A stretch of DNA of 64,000 nucleotides. Origin: Streptomyces flavofungini (GTDB lineage: Bacteria > Actinomycetota > Actinomycetes > Streptomycetales > Streptomycetaceae). The DNA is taken from positions 7,350,001 through 7,414,000 of the forward strand of contig NZ_CP128846.1 in NCBI RefSeq assembly GCF_030388665.1, written 5' to 3'. The position numbers and the translations under genes are program-made. This document shows positions 16,980 to 27,814 of this stretch, piece after piece. Below the pieces are notes generated by a model that did no database searches, had not been told where the DNA came from, and worked only from the letters and a program-made list of their open reading frames with translations. The stretch's first letter is position 1, and every line of letters begins with the position of its first letter.

Positions 16980-18710
16980 GTGTTGGAGGAGATGCGGATA
17001 CGGTCGCTCGGAGTCATCGACGACGCGGTGGTCGAGCTGTCGCCCGGATTCACCGCCGTGACCGGCGAGACCGGAGCGGGCAAGACGATGGTCGTCACGA
17101 GCCTCGGCCTGCTGCTCGGCGGGCGCGCCGACCCCGCCCTGGTGCGGATCGGCGCCAAGTCGGCGGTCGTGGAGGGGCGCATCACCGTGCCCTCGGACGC
17201 CGCTGCGGCCGTGCGCGCCGAGGAGGCCGGGGCCGAACTCGACGACGGGGCGCTGCTCGTCAGCCGGACGATCTCCGCCGAGGGCCGCTCCCGCGCCCAC
17301 CTCGGCGGGCGCTCGGTGCCGGTCGGCGTGCTGTCCGAGCTGGCCGACGACCTCATCGCCGTGCACGGGCAGAGTGACCAGCAAGGCCTGCTCAAGCCCG
17401 CCCGGCAGCGCGGTGCGCTCGACCGGTACGCGGGCGAGGCCGTCGCCGTGCCCCTCGAGAAGTACGCCGCCGCGTACCGCAGGCTGCGGGCCGTCGCCGC
17501 CGAACTCGACGAGATCACCACCCGCGCCCGTGAGCGGGCCCAGGAAGCCGACATGCTCCGCTTCGGCCTGGAGGAGATCGCCGCCGTCGAACCCCGCGCG
17601 GGCGAGGACGTCGAACTCGCCGCCGAGGCCGAGCGCCTGGGGCACGCCGAAGCGCTCGCCTCCGCCGCGACGCTCGCCCACGCCGCCCTCGCCGGGAACC
17701 CCGAGGACCCCGAGGGCGTCGACGCCACCACCCTCGTCGCGGGCGCCCACCGTGCCCTCGAAGCCGTCCGCTCCCACGACCCCGCCCTCGCCGCCCTCGC
17801 CGAGCGCATCGGCGAGATCGGCATCCTTCTGTCGGACGTCGCGGGCGAACTCGCCGGGTACGCCGACGACCTCGACGCCGACCCGCTGCGGCTCGCCGCC
17901 GTCGAGGAGCGCCGGGCGGCCCTGACGCAGCTCACCCGCAAGTACGGAGAAGACCTCGGAGCCGTGCTCGCCTGGGCCGAGGACGGCTCCGCCCGGCTCG
18001 TCGAGCTGGAGGGCGACGACGACCGGCTCGCCGGACTCACCGCCGAACGGGACGCGTTGAGCGCCGAGCTCGCCGGGCTCGCCCGGGCCCTCACCGAGGC
18101 CCGTGTCGAGGCCGCCTCCCGGTTCGCCGCCGCCGTCACCGAGGAGCTGGCCTCGCTCGCCATGCCCCACGCGCGCGTGACCATCGACGTGCGCCAGACC
18201 GACGATCCCGACGGGGTCGAGATCGACGGCCGCACCGTCGCCTACGGCCCCGCCGGTGTCGACGAGGTCGAGCTGCTCCTCGCCCCGCACCCCGGCGCGC
18301 CGCCCCGGCCCATCGCCAAGGGCGCCTCCGGCGGTGAGCTGTCCCGCGTCATGCTCGCCGTCGAGGTCGTCTTCGCCGGTACGGACCCCGTGCCCACCTA
18401 TCTCTTCGACGAGGTCGACGCGGGGGTCGGGGGCAAGGCCGCCGTCGAGATCGGGCGGCGGCTCGCGCGGCTCGCCAAGTCCGCGCAGGTCGTCGTCGTC
18501 ACCCACCTTCCGCAGGTGGCTGCGTTCGCCGATCGGCAGCTTCTGGTCGAGAAGACCAACGACGGGTCCGTCACGCGGTCCGGGGTGCAGGTCCTCGAGG
18601 GGGAGGACCGGGTGCGGGAGCTGTCGCGGATGCTGGCCGGGCAGGAGGACTCCGAGACTGCTCGGGCGCATGCGGAGGAGCTGTTGGCTGCGGCTCGGGG
18701 GGACGGGTGA
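16980..18710 (+). CDS. recN: DNA repair ATPase RecN
   Basis: 576 aa, full family length. Start taken at GTG 16980: TAAGGT (16967-16972) lies seven bases upstream, the leaderless spacing seen elsewhere here. GTG 16974 and ATG 16992 are alternatives. SMC-like layout: N-terminal Walker A GETGAGKTM (about 29), a central helical coiled coil with AELDEITTRARERAQEADML, and a C-terminal signature SGGELSRVMLAVE (about 450) plus Walker B DEVDAGVGG (about 477). Acts in double-strand-break repair. In actinobacteria it normally follows nadK; here the FtsX-like gene intervenes. Confidence 0.95.
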   Translation: MLEEMRIRSLGVIDDAVVELSPGFTAVTGETGAGKTMVVTSLGLLLGGRADPALVRIGAKSAVVEGRITVPSDAAAAVRAEEAGAELDDGALLVSRTISAEGRSRAHLGGRSVPVGVLSELADDLIAVHGQSDQQGLLKPARQRGALDRYAGEAVAVPLEKYAAAYRRLRAVAAELDEITTRARERAQEADMLRFGLEEIAAVEPRAGEDVELAAEAERLGHAEALASAATLAHAALAGNPEDPEGVDATTLVAGAHRALEAVRSHDPALAALAERIGEIGILLSDVAGELAGYADDLDADPLRLAAVEERRAALTQLTRKYGEDLGAVLAWAEDGSARLVELEGDDDRLAGLTAERDALSAELAGLARALTEARVEAASRFAAAVTEELASLAMPHARVTIDVRQTDDPDGVEIDGRTVAYGPAGVDEVELLLAPHPGAPPRPIAKGASGGELSRVMLAVEVVFAGTDPVPTYLFDEVDAGVGGKAAVEIGRRLARLAKSAQVVVVTHLPQVAAFADRQLLVEKTNDGSVTRSGVQVLEGEDRVRELSRMLAGQEDSETARAHAEELLAAARGDG

Positions 18711-18732
18711 GGGGTGGGGGCCCTGCCGGGGG

Positions 18733-18780
18733 TTTCCCCGAGTCCGCCCCTTCCCGAGACCGGGGGCTGCGCCCCCGGAC
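18733..18780. repeat. Dispersed repeat type B copy after recN
   Basis: ttccccgagtccgcccctt followed by cccgagaccgggggctgcgcccccgg. Nearly the same sequence is at 33453-33490 and a diverged copy at 6354-6405. It contains a cgggggctgcgcccccg hairpin. It starts 22 bp after the recN stop. Confidence 0.75.
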
Positions 18781-18804
18781 CCCCGCCATCGGCGCTTGGC
18801 GCCT

Positions 18805-18849
18805 CGTCCTCAAGCGCCGGACGGGCCAGAGATAGCCCGTCCGGCGCTT
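18805..18849. terminator. Hairpin formed by inverted type A repeats
   Basis: aagcgccggacgggc at 18812-18826 pairs perfectly (15 bp) with 18835-18849 around an eight-base loop. The left arm is part of the dispersed type A element, and the right arm is its inverted copy. It sits between recN and the next + strand gene and probably terminates recN transcription, without a U-tract. Confidence 0.6.
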
Positions 18850-18899
18850 CTGGAGCGGGGCCTGGGGCGCACCCGTGAGGCCCCCGTACCCTCATCTCC

Positions 18900-19718
18900 A
18901 TGATCATTCCCTCCCGTCGCCGCACCGCCTTCCTCCTCGCCGCCACCGCCACCCTCGCCACCCTCACGGCGCTGCGCACCCGCCCGCCCGGCACGCCGGC
19001 CCAATGGCGGCGGACGAACTTCGCAGGACGGACAGTCGAGTTGCACGCGGGCCCCGCGGCCGCTGTCGGCGCCGCGCTCGGGGCGGTGGCACTCGCGCCC
19101 CGGCCGCGCGCGGCGGCGGGCCTCGCCGTGCTGGCGGCGGGGGCTTGCGGGGCGTACGACGACGTGGCGGGCGCGGCGGACCCCCGGCGCGGGTTCCGGG
19201 CGCATCTGGGGGCGTTGCGCGGGGGCGAAGTGACCAGTGGCGCCGTGAAGTTGTTCGGTGTCTCGGCCGCCGCGCTCGCCGCGGGCGCCCTGCTGAAGGA
19301 ACGTCCCGTCGACAAGGTGCTCGCGGGCGTCGTCATCGCCGGTACCGCCCACTTCGTGAACCTCGTGGACGTACGCCCCGGCCGGGCCGCCGCCACGGTG
19401 CTCGCCCTCGGCGCGCCCGGCCTGCTGCGCGCGGGCCCGGGCGCCACCCTCGCCGCGGCGTCGATGGGAGCGGCGGCCGCCGTGCTGCCCGACGACCTGG
19501 CGCAGCGCACGATGATCGGCGACACGGGGGCGCACGCCCTCGGCGCGGCCCTGGGCGCGGCCATCGTGGCGGGCAACCGCCGCGCCGGGATCGCCGCCCA
19601 CGCGGCGGGCCTGGTCGCCGCGGCGGTGTGCGGGGACACGGTGAGCAGGGTCGCCCGGTCGGGGCTCGTTGCGGAGGGGGAGAGGGGGAGAGGGGAAGGG
19701 GGCGGACGGGGGGCTTAG
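18900..19718 (+). CDS. MraY/WecA-like membrane phosphoglycosyltransferase homologue
   Basis: 272 aa, several hydrophobic segments. Three blocks match the polyprenyl-phosphate N-acetylhexosamine-1-phosphate transferase family: GAYDDVAG (about 87, the DD metal motif), NLVDVRPGRA (about 154, corresponding to NLxD) and IGDTGAHALGA (about 207). A GEVTSGAVKLFG segment matches the family TGG.K region. It is shorter than MraY (about 360 aa) and has fewer clear helices, so it may be a divergent or partly degenerate member. The C-terminus is a Gly/Arg/Glu-rich tail. Leaderless start likely (TACCCT seven bases upstream). Its neighbour is a GT4 glycosyltransferase gene. Confidence 0.78.
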   Translation: MIIPSRRRTAFLLAATATLATLTALRTRPPGTPAQWRRTNFAGRTVELHAGPAAAVGAALGAVALAPRPRAAAGLAVLAAGACGAYDDVAGAADPRRGFRAHLGALRGGEVTSGAVKLFGVSAAALAAGALLKERPVDKVLAGVVIAGTAHFVNLVDVRPGRAAATVLALGAPGLLRAGPGATLAAASMGAAAAVLPDDLAQRTMIGDTGAHALGAALGAAIVAGNRRAGIAAHAAGLVAAAVCGDTVSRVARSGLVAEGERGRGEGGGRGA

Positions 19719-20052
19719 TTCCCCGGGGGCGCAGCCCCCAACTTCGGCAAAGGCTTTCCGCCGTGGCCTCCGGCTTGCGAAGATGCGGGGGTCGGCGGGC
19801 CGTGGGCCGGGGGGGCGTTCGGCCGGGGTCCCGGGCCGGGTCCCGGGCCTGTGCTCACCCGAGTGGGTGATCCCGTGCGTGAAGTTGTCCGGCCCGACGC
19901 GGAAGGGACCTTTCAGCAGTGCCGGAACGGCCGTACGTACTGGCATTCTTGGCGCTGCCCGTGGGCGGGCCACCGACCGCCCGTACCGCCGGCGCCCGCC
20001 CATCCCTCGGCGCGCCGCCCAGCCGCCGACCCGACCCAGGAGCCCCGGCCAC

Positions 20053-21192
20053 GTGAGCCACGTGAGCACCCCCGCACCGCAAGGCCAGCCGCCGCTGCAC
20101 ACCGTGCAGGTCCTCGGCGGCGGCAGCGCGGGAAGCAGCGCGCACGTCAGGTCCCTGGCGACAGGGCTTGCCGCGCGCGGCGTGCGCGTCACCGTGTGCG
20201 CCCCCACCGAGGCCGACGAGGCGTACGACTTCGCGGGCACCGGCGCCCGCCACGTGGCTGTGCCGCGCCGCAGCGACCCCGCGTCCGTCGCCGCCCTGCG
20301 GACCGCCTGCGCCGACGCCGACCTGGTGCACGCGCACGGGCTGCACGCCGCCCTGCGCGCCGCCATCGCCCTCACCGGCCGCCGCGTCCCGCTCGTCGTC
20401 ACCTGGCACACTCGCGCCCAGGCCTCGGGCGCCCGCGCCCACGTCCTGCGGGTCCTGGAGCGTCGCGTCGCCAAGGCCGCCGCCGTGGTCCTCGGCACCT
20501 CGTCCGATCTCGTCGTCCGGGCCCGCGGCCGGGGCGCGCGCGACGCCCGCCTCGCCCCCGTCGCCCTGCCCACGCCCCGCCGCGCCGAGCGCACGGACGG
20601 CGAACCCACCGGGCCCCGCCACAAGATCCGCGCCGAACTCGGCGCCGTCGACCGCCCCTTGCTCCTCGCCGTCGGCTCCCTGGAGCCCCACCGCGGCTAC
20701 GACATCTTGCTGGACGCCGCCCGCACCTGGGCCGAGCTCGCCCCGCAGCCGCTGCTCGTCGTCGCGGGCGAGGGGTCCGTGCGCGCCGCCCTCCAGGACC
20801 GCATCGACGCCGAGGGCCTGCCCGCACGGCTCATCGGGCGCCGGGATGACGTACCGGAACTCCTCGCCGCCGCCGACCTCGTGGTGCTGCCCAGCGAGTG
20901 GGAGTCCCGCTCGCTGCTCGCCCAGGAGGCCCTGCACGCGCGCGTGCCGCTCGTCGCCACCGCCGTCGGCGGCATCCCCGAACTCGTCGGCGACGCCGCC
21001 GAACTCGTCCCGTACGGGGACGCCCGGGCCCTCTCCGACGCCGTCGCCCGGCTTCTCGCCGACGACGCGCGCCGCCAGGAACTGAAGGACCTGGGCACCG
21101 CCCAGGCCGCCACCTGGCCCACGGAGGACGAAACGGTCACTCAAGTGCTGAGCGTCTACGACGAGTTGACCCAGCCGATCAGACCGTACTGA
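20053..21192 (+). CDS. GT4-type glycosyltransferase
   Basis: 379 aa from GTG 20053, with AGGAG ten bases upstream (GTG 20062 is also possible). GT-B fold: the N-terminal VQVLGGGSAGSSAHVRSLA glycine loop and VHAHGLHAALRA; the C-terminal domain with LLAVGSLEPHRGYDILLDA and the EX7E motif in SEWESRSLLAQEALHARVP (about 281), then TAVGGIPELVGD. Retaining, nucleotide-sugar dependent, soluble or membrane-associated. With the MraY-like gene upstream it could act in assembly of a lipid-linked wall or surface glycan (inference). The 334-bp gap before it (19719-20052) holds a cggggg/cccc hairpin and a duplicated gggtcccgggcc, but no gene. Confidence 0.9.
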   Translation: MSHVSTPAPQGQPPLHTVQVLGGGSAGSSAHVRSLATGLAARGVRVTVCAPTEADEAYDFAGTGARHVAVPRRSDPASVAALRTACADADLVHAHGLHAALRAAIALTGRRVPLVVTWHTRAQASGARAHVLRVLERRVAKAAAVVLGTSSDLVVRARGRGARDARLAPVALPTPRRAERTDGEPTGPRHKIRAELGAVDRPLLLAVGSLEPHRGYDILLDAARTWAELAPQPLLVVAGEGSVRAALQDRIDAEGLPARLIGRRDDVPELLAAADLVVLPSEWESRSLLAQEALHARVPLVATAVGGIPELVGDAAELVPYGDARALSDAVARLLADDARRQELKDLGTAQAATWPTEDETVTQVLSVYDELTQPIRPY

Positions 21193-21196
21193 CCGC

Positions 21197-22831
21197 CTAC
21201 GGCACGTGCCTGCGGGCCCGCAGCGCCAGGCTGAGGGCGAGGACCGTCTGCGGGTCGTCCAGGTCCGTGCCGAGGAGTTCGCCGATCCGGGCCAGGCGGT
21301 TGTAGAGGGTCTGGCGGTTGAGGTGGAGCTCGCGGGCCGTCTCCGCCTTGCGGCCCGCGTGCGCCAGGTAGGTCTGGAGGGTGGGAAGCAGGGGCGGCTT
21401 GGAGCGCTGGTCGTGGTCGCGCAGGGGGCCGATCGCGCGGTCCACGAACGCAGCGAGCGCGGTGCCGTCGTGCTGGTGCAGGCGCCACAGGAGCAGGTCG
21501 ATGTCCAGGCGCCGCGCGTCGTACCAGGGCCTGTCCGGCAGCCCCTGCGCCGCCGTGGCCGTCTCCGCCGCGTGCCGCAGGCCCGACGCGGCCGCCGCCC
21601 AGCCGCCCGCCACGCCGACCACCACGATCGGCGGCTGCGCCCCGGCCCGCCGCATGCCCGCCCGCTCGACCCCGGCCCGCAGCGCCGCCGCGACCCGGTC
21701 CGCGACCGTCGTGCGCTCGGGCTCCGCGCGCAGCCCGAGCAGCAGCGGAACCCTTCCTTCCACGGGGCGCACGCCGAGCAGGACCGGCACCCCCACCGAC
21801 GCCAGTTCCTCCGCGACCGCGCGCGCGAGGACCGCCCAACCGCCGCCGGTCGGCAGGCCGTCGGGGATCCGCATGACCACGGGGAGCAGTGGGCTCGGCC
21901 CGGGCTTGAAGCCGAGGACCCGCGCCTGGGCGGGCGCGTCCTCGGGGGTGATGCGGCCCTCGGCGAGGTCGGTGAGGAAGTCGCCGCGGCCGCGGGCCGC
22001 CAGTTCCTCCTCCTGCCTCGCCTGCATCAGGACCACCGCGAGGCTGCCCGCGGCCCGCTCGGTGGCGATCCGGTGGACGGGGAGCAGCGTGGACTCCACG
22101 GCGAGCAGGACCAGGCGGGCCCGCACCGATCCGGCGCCGGGGCCGCCGCCGGGCACGTCCACGAGGACGGCGCCCGCGGGGGGCTCGGCCCGGTCCTCGG
22201 GGCGTCCTCGCAGCCCCTCCCAGACCTGGAGCGGGTCGGCGCACGCGCTGCCTGCCCCCGCCGCGTACAGGAGCTGGCCGTCCGCCGTCTCCAGGAACAC
22301 CGGGTTGCCGCTGAACTCGGCGAGGACGGAAAGCACTTGGGGGATGCCGCCGCCGGAGAGCAGCGCCCCGGTGCAGCGGCGGTGCACTTCCTCGGCCCGG
22401 CGCAGGAGCGCGTAGTGGCCGTTGACGATCTCCGTGTGGACCTCTTCGGTGACCGTCACGAAGGGCACCTCGCGGTGCAGCTGGACCAGCGGCAGACCGG
22501 CCGCGCGGGCCGTGTCGACGAGCGCGGCGGGCAGGCGCGCGAAGCGCGGGCCCAGCTCCACGACCAGGGCCGCGATGCCGCGCTCGGCGAGGTCGCGGAC
22601 GAAGGCGCGCTGCTCGGCCGGGCGGGAGCCGAGGCCGAGCCCGGTGGTCAGCAGGAGTTCGCCGCCCTTGAGGAGCGAGGCGATGTTCGGCACCTCGCCC
22701 GCGTGCACCCAGCGCACCGTGCGGCCGAGCCGGTCGGCGCCCGCGACGATCTCGGGAAGGCCGCCGCGCAGACCGGGGAGTTCCAGCGCCCGCTGTACGG
22801 TGATGCCGCCCTGGGTGTCCTGACTGTCCAT
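21197..22831 (-). CDS. PucR family transcriptional regulator
   Basis: 544 aa. The N-terminal PucR domain (TVQRALELPGLRGGLPEIVAG, VPNIASLLKGGELLLTTG) is followed by a GAF-like middle region and a C-terminal PucR-type helix-turn-helix (AETARELHLNRQTLYNRLARI, about 497-520, then GTDLDDPQTVLALSLALRA). Members activate purine, amino-acid or polyamine catabolism genes; the target here is unknown. Leaderless start likely: TAGCGT lies seven bases before ATG 22831. It ends only four bases from the stop of the convergent glycosyltransferase gene. Confidence 0.93.
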   Translation of the reverse strand: MDSQDTQGGITVQRALELPGLRGGLPEIVAGADRLGRTVRWVHAGEVPNIASLLKGGELLLTTGLGLGSRPAEQRAFVRDLAERGIAALVVELGPRFARLPAALVDTARAAGLPLVQLHREVPFVTVTEEVHTEIVNGHYALLRRAEEVHRRCTGALLSGGGIPQVLSVLAEFSGNPVFLETADGQLLYAAGAGSACADPLQVWEGLRGRPEDRAEPPAGAVLVDVPGGGPGAGSVRARLVLLAVESTLLPVHRIATERAAGSLAVVLMQARQEEELAARGRGDFLTDLAEGRITPEDAPAQARVLGFKPGPSPLLPVVMRIPDGLPTGGGWAVLARAVAEELASVGVPVLLGVRPVEGRVPLLLGLRAEPERTTVADRVAAALRAGVERAGMRRAGAQPPIVVVGVAGGWAAAASGLRHAAETATAAQGLPDRPWYDARRLDIDLLLWRLHQHDGTALAAFVDRAIGPLRDHDQRSKPPLLPTLQTYLAHAGRKAETARELHLNRQTLYNRLARIGELLGTDLDDPQTVLALSLALRARRHVP

Positions 22832-22954
22832 GGGGCGGACGCTACCTGACCAGGCCGGGAGCGGGCCGGGGTGCGCCGGGCCGGTGCCCCTGGCCCCCCC
22901 CCGGACTCGGCGGCGCCGTCCTACGACCCGGTGTCGGCCGCCTGCGACCTGCCG

Positions 22955-24772
22955 CTAGCCCCCGTACGCCCCCGAAGCCGTCAGCCGCAGGGCCGTGTCG
23001 ATGAGCGGCACGTGGCTGAACGCCTGCGGGAAGTTGCCGACCTGGCGCTGCAGGCGCGGGTCCCACTCCTCGGCGAGCAGGCCGAGGTCGTTGCGCAGGG
23101 CGAGCAGGCGCTCGAAGAGCTTGCGGGCCTCGTCCACGCGGCCGATCATCGCCAGGTCGTCGGCCATCCAGAACGAGCAGGCGAGGAAGGCGCCCTCGTC
23201 GCCTTCGAGGCCGTCCACGCCCGCGTCGTCACCCGAGGTCGGATAGCGCAGGATGAAGCCGTCCGGCGTGGACAGCTCGCGCTGGATGGCCTCGATGGTG
23301 CCGATGACGCGCTTGTCGTCGGGCGGCAGGAAGCCCACCTGCGGGATCAGGAGCAGCGAGGCGTCCAGCTCCCTGGAGCCGTACGACTGGGTGAAGGTGT
23401 TGCGCTCCTTGTCGTAGCCCTTCTCGCAGACGTCCCGGTGGATGTCGTCGCGCAGGTCGCGCCAGCGCTCCAGGGGGCCGTCGGCGTCGCCGGACTCGAT
23501 GAGCTTGATGGTGCGGTCGACGGCGACCCAGGCCATCACCTTGGAGTGCACGAAGTGGCGGCGCGGTCCGCGCACCTCCCAGATGCCCTCGTCGGGCTGG
23601 TCCCAGTGCGTCTCCAGATAGCGGATCAGCTTGAGCTGGAGCAGGGAGGCGTAGTCGTTGCGGGCGAGGCCGGTCATGTGGGCGAGGTGCAGGGCCTCGG
23701 TGACCTCTCCGTAGACATCGAGCTGGAGCTGGTGGGCCGCGCCGTTGCCCGCGCGGACGGGCGCCGAGTTCTCGTACCCCGGGAGCCAGTCGAGCTCCGC
23801 CTCGCCCAGCTCGCGTTCGCCCGCGATGCCGTACATGATCTGCAGGTTCTCGGGGTCGCCCGCGACCGCGCGCAGGAGCCACTCGCGCCAGGCGCGGGCC
23901 TCCTCGCGATAGCCGGTGCGCAGGAGCGAGGAGAGCGTGATGGCGGCGTCGCGCAGCCAGGTGAAGCGGTAGTCCCAGTTGCGGGAGCCGCCGATGTCCT
24001 CCGGCAGGGAGGTGGTGGGCGCGGCGACGATGCCGCCCGTGGGGGCGTACGTCAGGGCCTTGAGGGTGATCAGGGAGCGGACCACGGCCTCGCGGTAGGG
24101 GCCGTGGTACGTGCACTGGGCGACCCAGTCGTGCCAGAACTCCTCCGTCGCCGTGAGCGCGGCCTCCGGCTCGGGGTGGGCGGGCGGCTCCTTGTGCGAG
24201 GGCTGCCAGGAGATGGTGAAGGCGATGCGGTCGCCGGGGGCGACGGTGAAGTCCGAGTACGTCGTGAGGTCCTTGCCGAAGGTCTCGGCGGTGGTGTCGA
24301 GCCACACCGAGTCCGGCCCGGCGACGGCCACCGTGCGCCCGTCGACCTTGTGCACCCACGGCACCACGCGGCCGTAGCTGAAACGCATCCGCAGGGCGGA
24401 ACGCATCGGCACCCGGCCGCTGACGCCCTCCACGATCCGCACCAGCTGCGGGGCGTCGGAGTCGCGCGGCGGCATGAAGTCCGTGACCCGGACCGTGCCG
24501 CGCGGGGTGTCCCACTCGGACTCCAGGATCAGGGAGTCGCCGCGGTAGGTCCGCCGGCTCGCCGGTGCGGGCGCTGTGCCCGGACCGTGGGCGGGGCCCA
24601 GCCGCCAGAAGCCGTGCTCCTCCGTCCCGAGGAGGCCGGCGAAGACGGCATGGGAGTCGAAGCGGGGCAGACACAGCCAGTCGACCGTGCCGTCCCGGCA
24701 GACCAGCGCGGCGGTCTGCATGTCCCCGATCAGTGCGTAATCCTCGATGCGCCCGGCCACGTGCATCCCCAT
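22955..24772 (-). CDS. Glycoside hydrolase family 15 protein (glucoamylase/trehalase-like)
   Basis: 605 aa, the usual size for the actinobacterial cytosolic GH15 clade. The N-terminal block IEDYALIGDMQTAALVCRDG and DWLCLPRFDS is characteristic, followed by NWDYRFTWLRDAAITLSSLL (about 262-281) and the acid-bearing GIWEVRGPRRHFVHSK (about 395). No signal peptide. The mycobacterial relative is a trehalase, and others are glucoamylases, so the substrate is probably trehalose or an alpha-glucan. ATG 24772 has GGCCG/GGGG nearby but no clear Shine-Dalgarno; ATG 24766 is an alternative. Confidence 0.93.
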   Translation of the reverse strand: MGMHVAGRIEDYALIGDMQTAALVCRDGTVDWLCLPRFDSHAVFAGLLGTEEHGFWRLGPAHGPGTAPAPASRRTYRGDSLILESEWDTPRGTVRVTDFMPPRDSDAPQLVRIVEGVSGRVPMRSALRMRFSYGRVVPWVHKVDGRTVAVAGPDSVWLDTTAETFGKDLTTYSDFTVAPGDRIAFTISWQPSHKEPPAHPEPEAALTATEEFWHDWVAQCTYHGPYREAVVRSLITLKALTYAPTGGIVAAPTTSLPEDIGGSRNWDYRFTWLRDAAITLSSLLRTGYREEARAWREWLLRAVAGDPENLQIMYGIAGERELGEAELDWLPGYENSAPVRAGNGAAHQLQLDVYGEVTEALHLAHMTGLARNDYASLLQLKLIRYLETHWDQPDEGIWEVRGPRRHFVHSKVMAWVAVDRTIKLIESGDADGPLERWRDLRDDIHRDVCEKGYDKERNTFTQSYGSRELDASLLLIPQVGFLPPDDKRVIGTIEAIQRELSTPDGFILRYPTSGDDAGVDGLEGDEGAFLACSFWMADDLAMIGRVDEARKLFERLLALRNDLGLLAEEWDPRLQRQVGNFPQAFSHVPLIDTALRLTASGAYGG

Positions 24773-25239
24773 TCAAACGGCCACGTTCGCCCGCTCACGG
24801 GGCGCTCGTTCTACGGTCAAGGGTTCGCTGTAAAACGAACTGCCGGGCCCGAAGGTTTCCAGTGATGTCCAGAAGTGCCGACGGGGGATGGTTCAGCCCG
24901 TGCGCACGGCTCGGCAGCGAGTGTCCGAGCAACATACATCGACGCCCCGGATATCTGCCCGCTCGTCCCGCCAACGTGACTACGCCGAACGAGTTCCGGG
25001 TGAAAGCGGTGCCGGTCCGGTACCCGTCCAGTGTTCGAGCAGTGAAGATCATGTACGTGATGTGAAAGCGCGTGTCAAGACGTGGCCGGAAGCAGCCCCC
25101 GTCTGTCGCTGATACCCTGGTAGCCCGTGAGCCGGTGGTCCTAGAACCCCCGAACCGCAGCGACGGCACCTCCCTCCGACCAGGAGCGGACGCCGGTACG
25201 CACCTTCAGACCGCGACGCACGGGAGCCCCCTCTTGGCC

Positions 25240-26895
<1,656 letters not shown>

Positions 26896-26911
26896 CGGCG
26901 GGATACGGTTG

Positions 26912-26959
26912 CCGGGGTGCGCGCCTTGCGGGCGCGTACCCCGGTTTCTGTTTTGTTTG
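26912..26959 (+). terminator. Rho-independent terminator or attenuator between pyrG and NUDIX gene
   Basis: A 14-bp stem (26912-26925 with 26931-26944, one G-U) and a five-base loop, followed by tttctgttttgttt. It lies 17 bp after the pyrG stop and 24 bp before the NUDIX start. It should reduce or stop read-through into the next gene. Confidence 0.85.
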
Positions 26960-26982
26960 TGCACGTGGAAGGGCAGGGCGAC

Positions 26983-27609
26983 ATGACGATCAAGGACACC
27001 GCCGAGGAGTGGCAGGTCACGGCGAGCGAGACCCCGTTCGTCGGGAACAAGACCTCGGTGCGCACCGACGACGTCGTCATGCCCGACGGGACAGTGGTCC
27101 GCCGCGACTACCAGGTCCACCCCGGCTCGGTCGCCGTCCTCGCACTCGACGACGCGGACCGCGTCCTGGTCATCCGCCAGTACCGCCACCCCGTCCGCCA
27201 CAAGCTCTGGGAGATCCCGGCCGGACTGCTCGACGTCCCCGGTGAGAACCCGTTGCACGCCGCCCAGCGCGAGCTGTACGAGGAGGCGCACGTCAAGGCC
27301 GAGGACTGGCGGGTGCTCACCGACGTCTACACCACGCCCGGCGGCTGCGACGAGGCCGTGCGCGTCTTCCTGGCCCGCGACCTCTCCGAGGCCGAGGGCG
27401 AGCGCTTCGAGGTCTCCGAGGAGGAGTCCGACATGGAGCTGGCGCGGGTGCCCCTCGCGGAGCTGGTACGCGGCGTGCTCGCCGGTGAACTGCACAACAA
27501 CTGCCTGGTCGTGGGCGTCCTGTCGCTCACCGCCGCGCTCCAGGGCGACGGCGTCGACTCCCTGCGCCCGGCCGACGCGCCGTGGCCCGCGCGACCGTTC
27601 GAGATCTGA
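26983..27609 (+). CDS. NUDIX hydrolase, ADP-ribose pyrophosphatase type
   Basis: 208 aa from ATG 26983 with GGAAGGG upstream (GTG 26965 possible). The Nudix box GLLDVPGE..LHAAQRELYEEAHV lies at about 76-101, preceded by VIRQYRHPVRHKLWEIPAG, which is typical of ADP-ribose pyrophosphatases (Rv1700 type). It probably cleaves ADP-ribose to AMP and ribose-5-phosphate. The pyrG-NUDIX pairing is conserved in actinobacteria. Confidence 0.93.
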   Translation: MTIKDTAEEWQVTASETPFVGNKTSVRTDDVVMPDGTVVRRDYQVHPGSVAVLALDDADRVLVIRQYRHPVRHKLWEIPAGLLDVPGENPLHAAQRELYEEAHVKAEDWRVLTDVYTTPGGCDEAVRVFLARDLSEAEGERFEVSEEESDMELARVPLAELVRGVLAGELHNNCLVVGVLSLTAALQGDGVDSLRPADAPWPARPFEI

Positions 27610-27814
27610 GCGAACGTTCGAGGCCTGGGCGCCGAACGCCTCCGGCGCCCCGCGTCCCCCGTCCGGCGGCGCGCGGTCCGACGATCTCCTGATCCGATCG
27701 GGCGACTTGTGGGCCCCGTGCGGCCCGGAACGCGGCAGCGCCTGAACTAGGCTCTGAAAGCGTCCCGACCGGAGTCCCGGCGGGTTCGTGCGCAGGCGGA
27801 CGGGAGCGTTACCC

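Noticed and set aside
24773..25239. Small open frames in the GH15-pyrG gap
   Set aside because: No Shine-Dalgarno, no family resemblance, and codon third positions are not G/C biased. Treated as promoter region.
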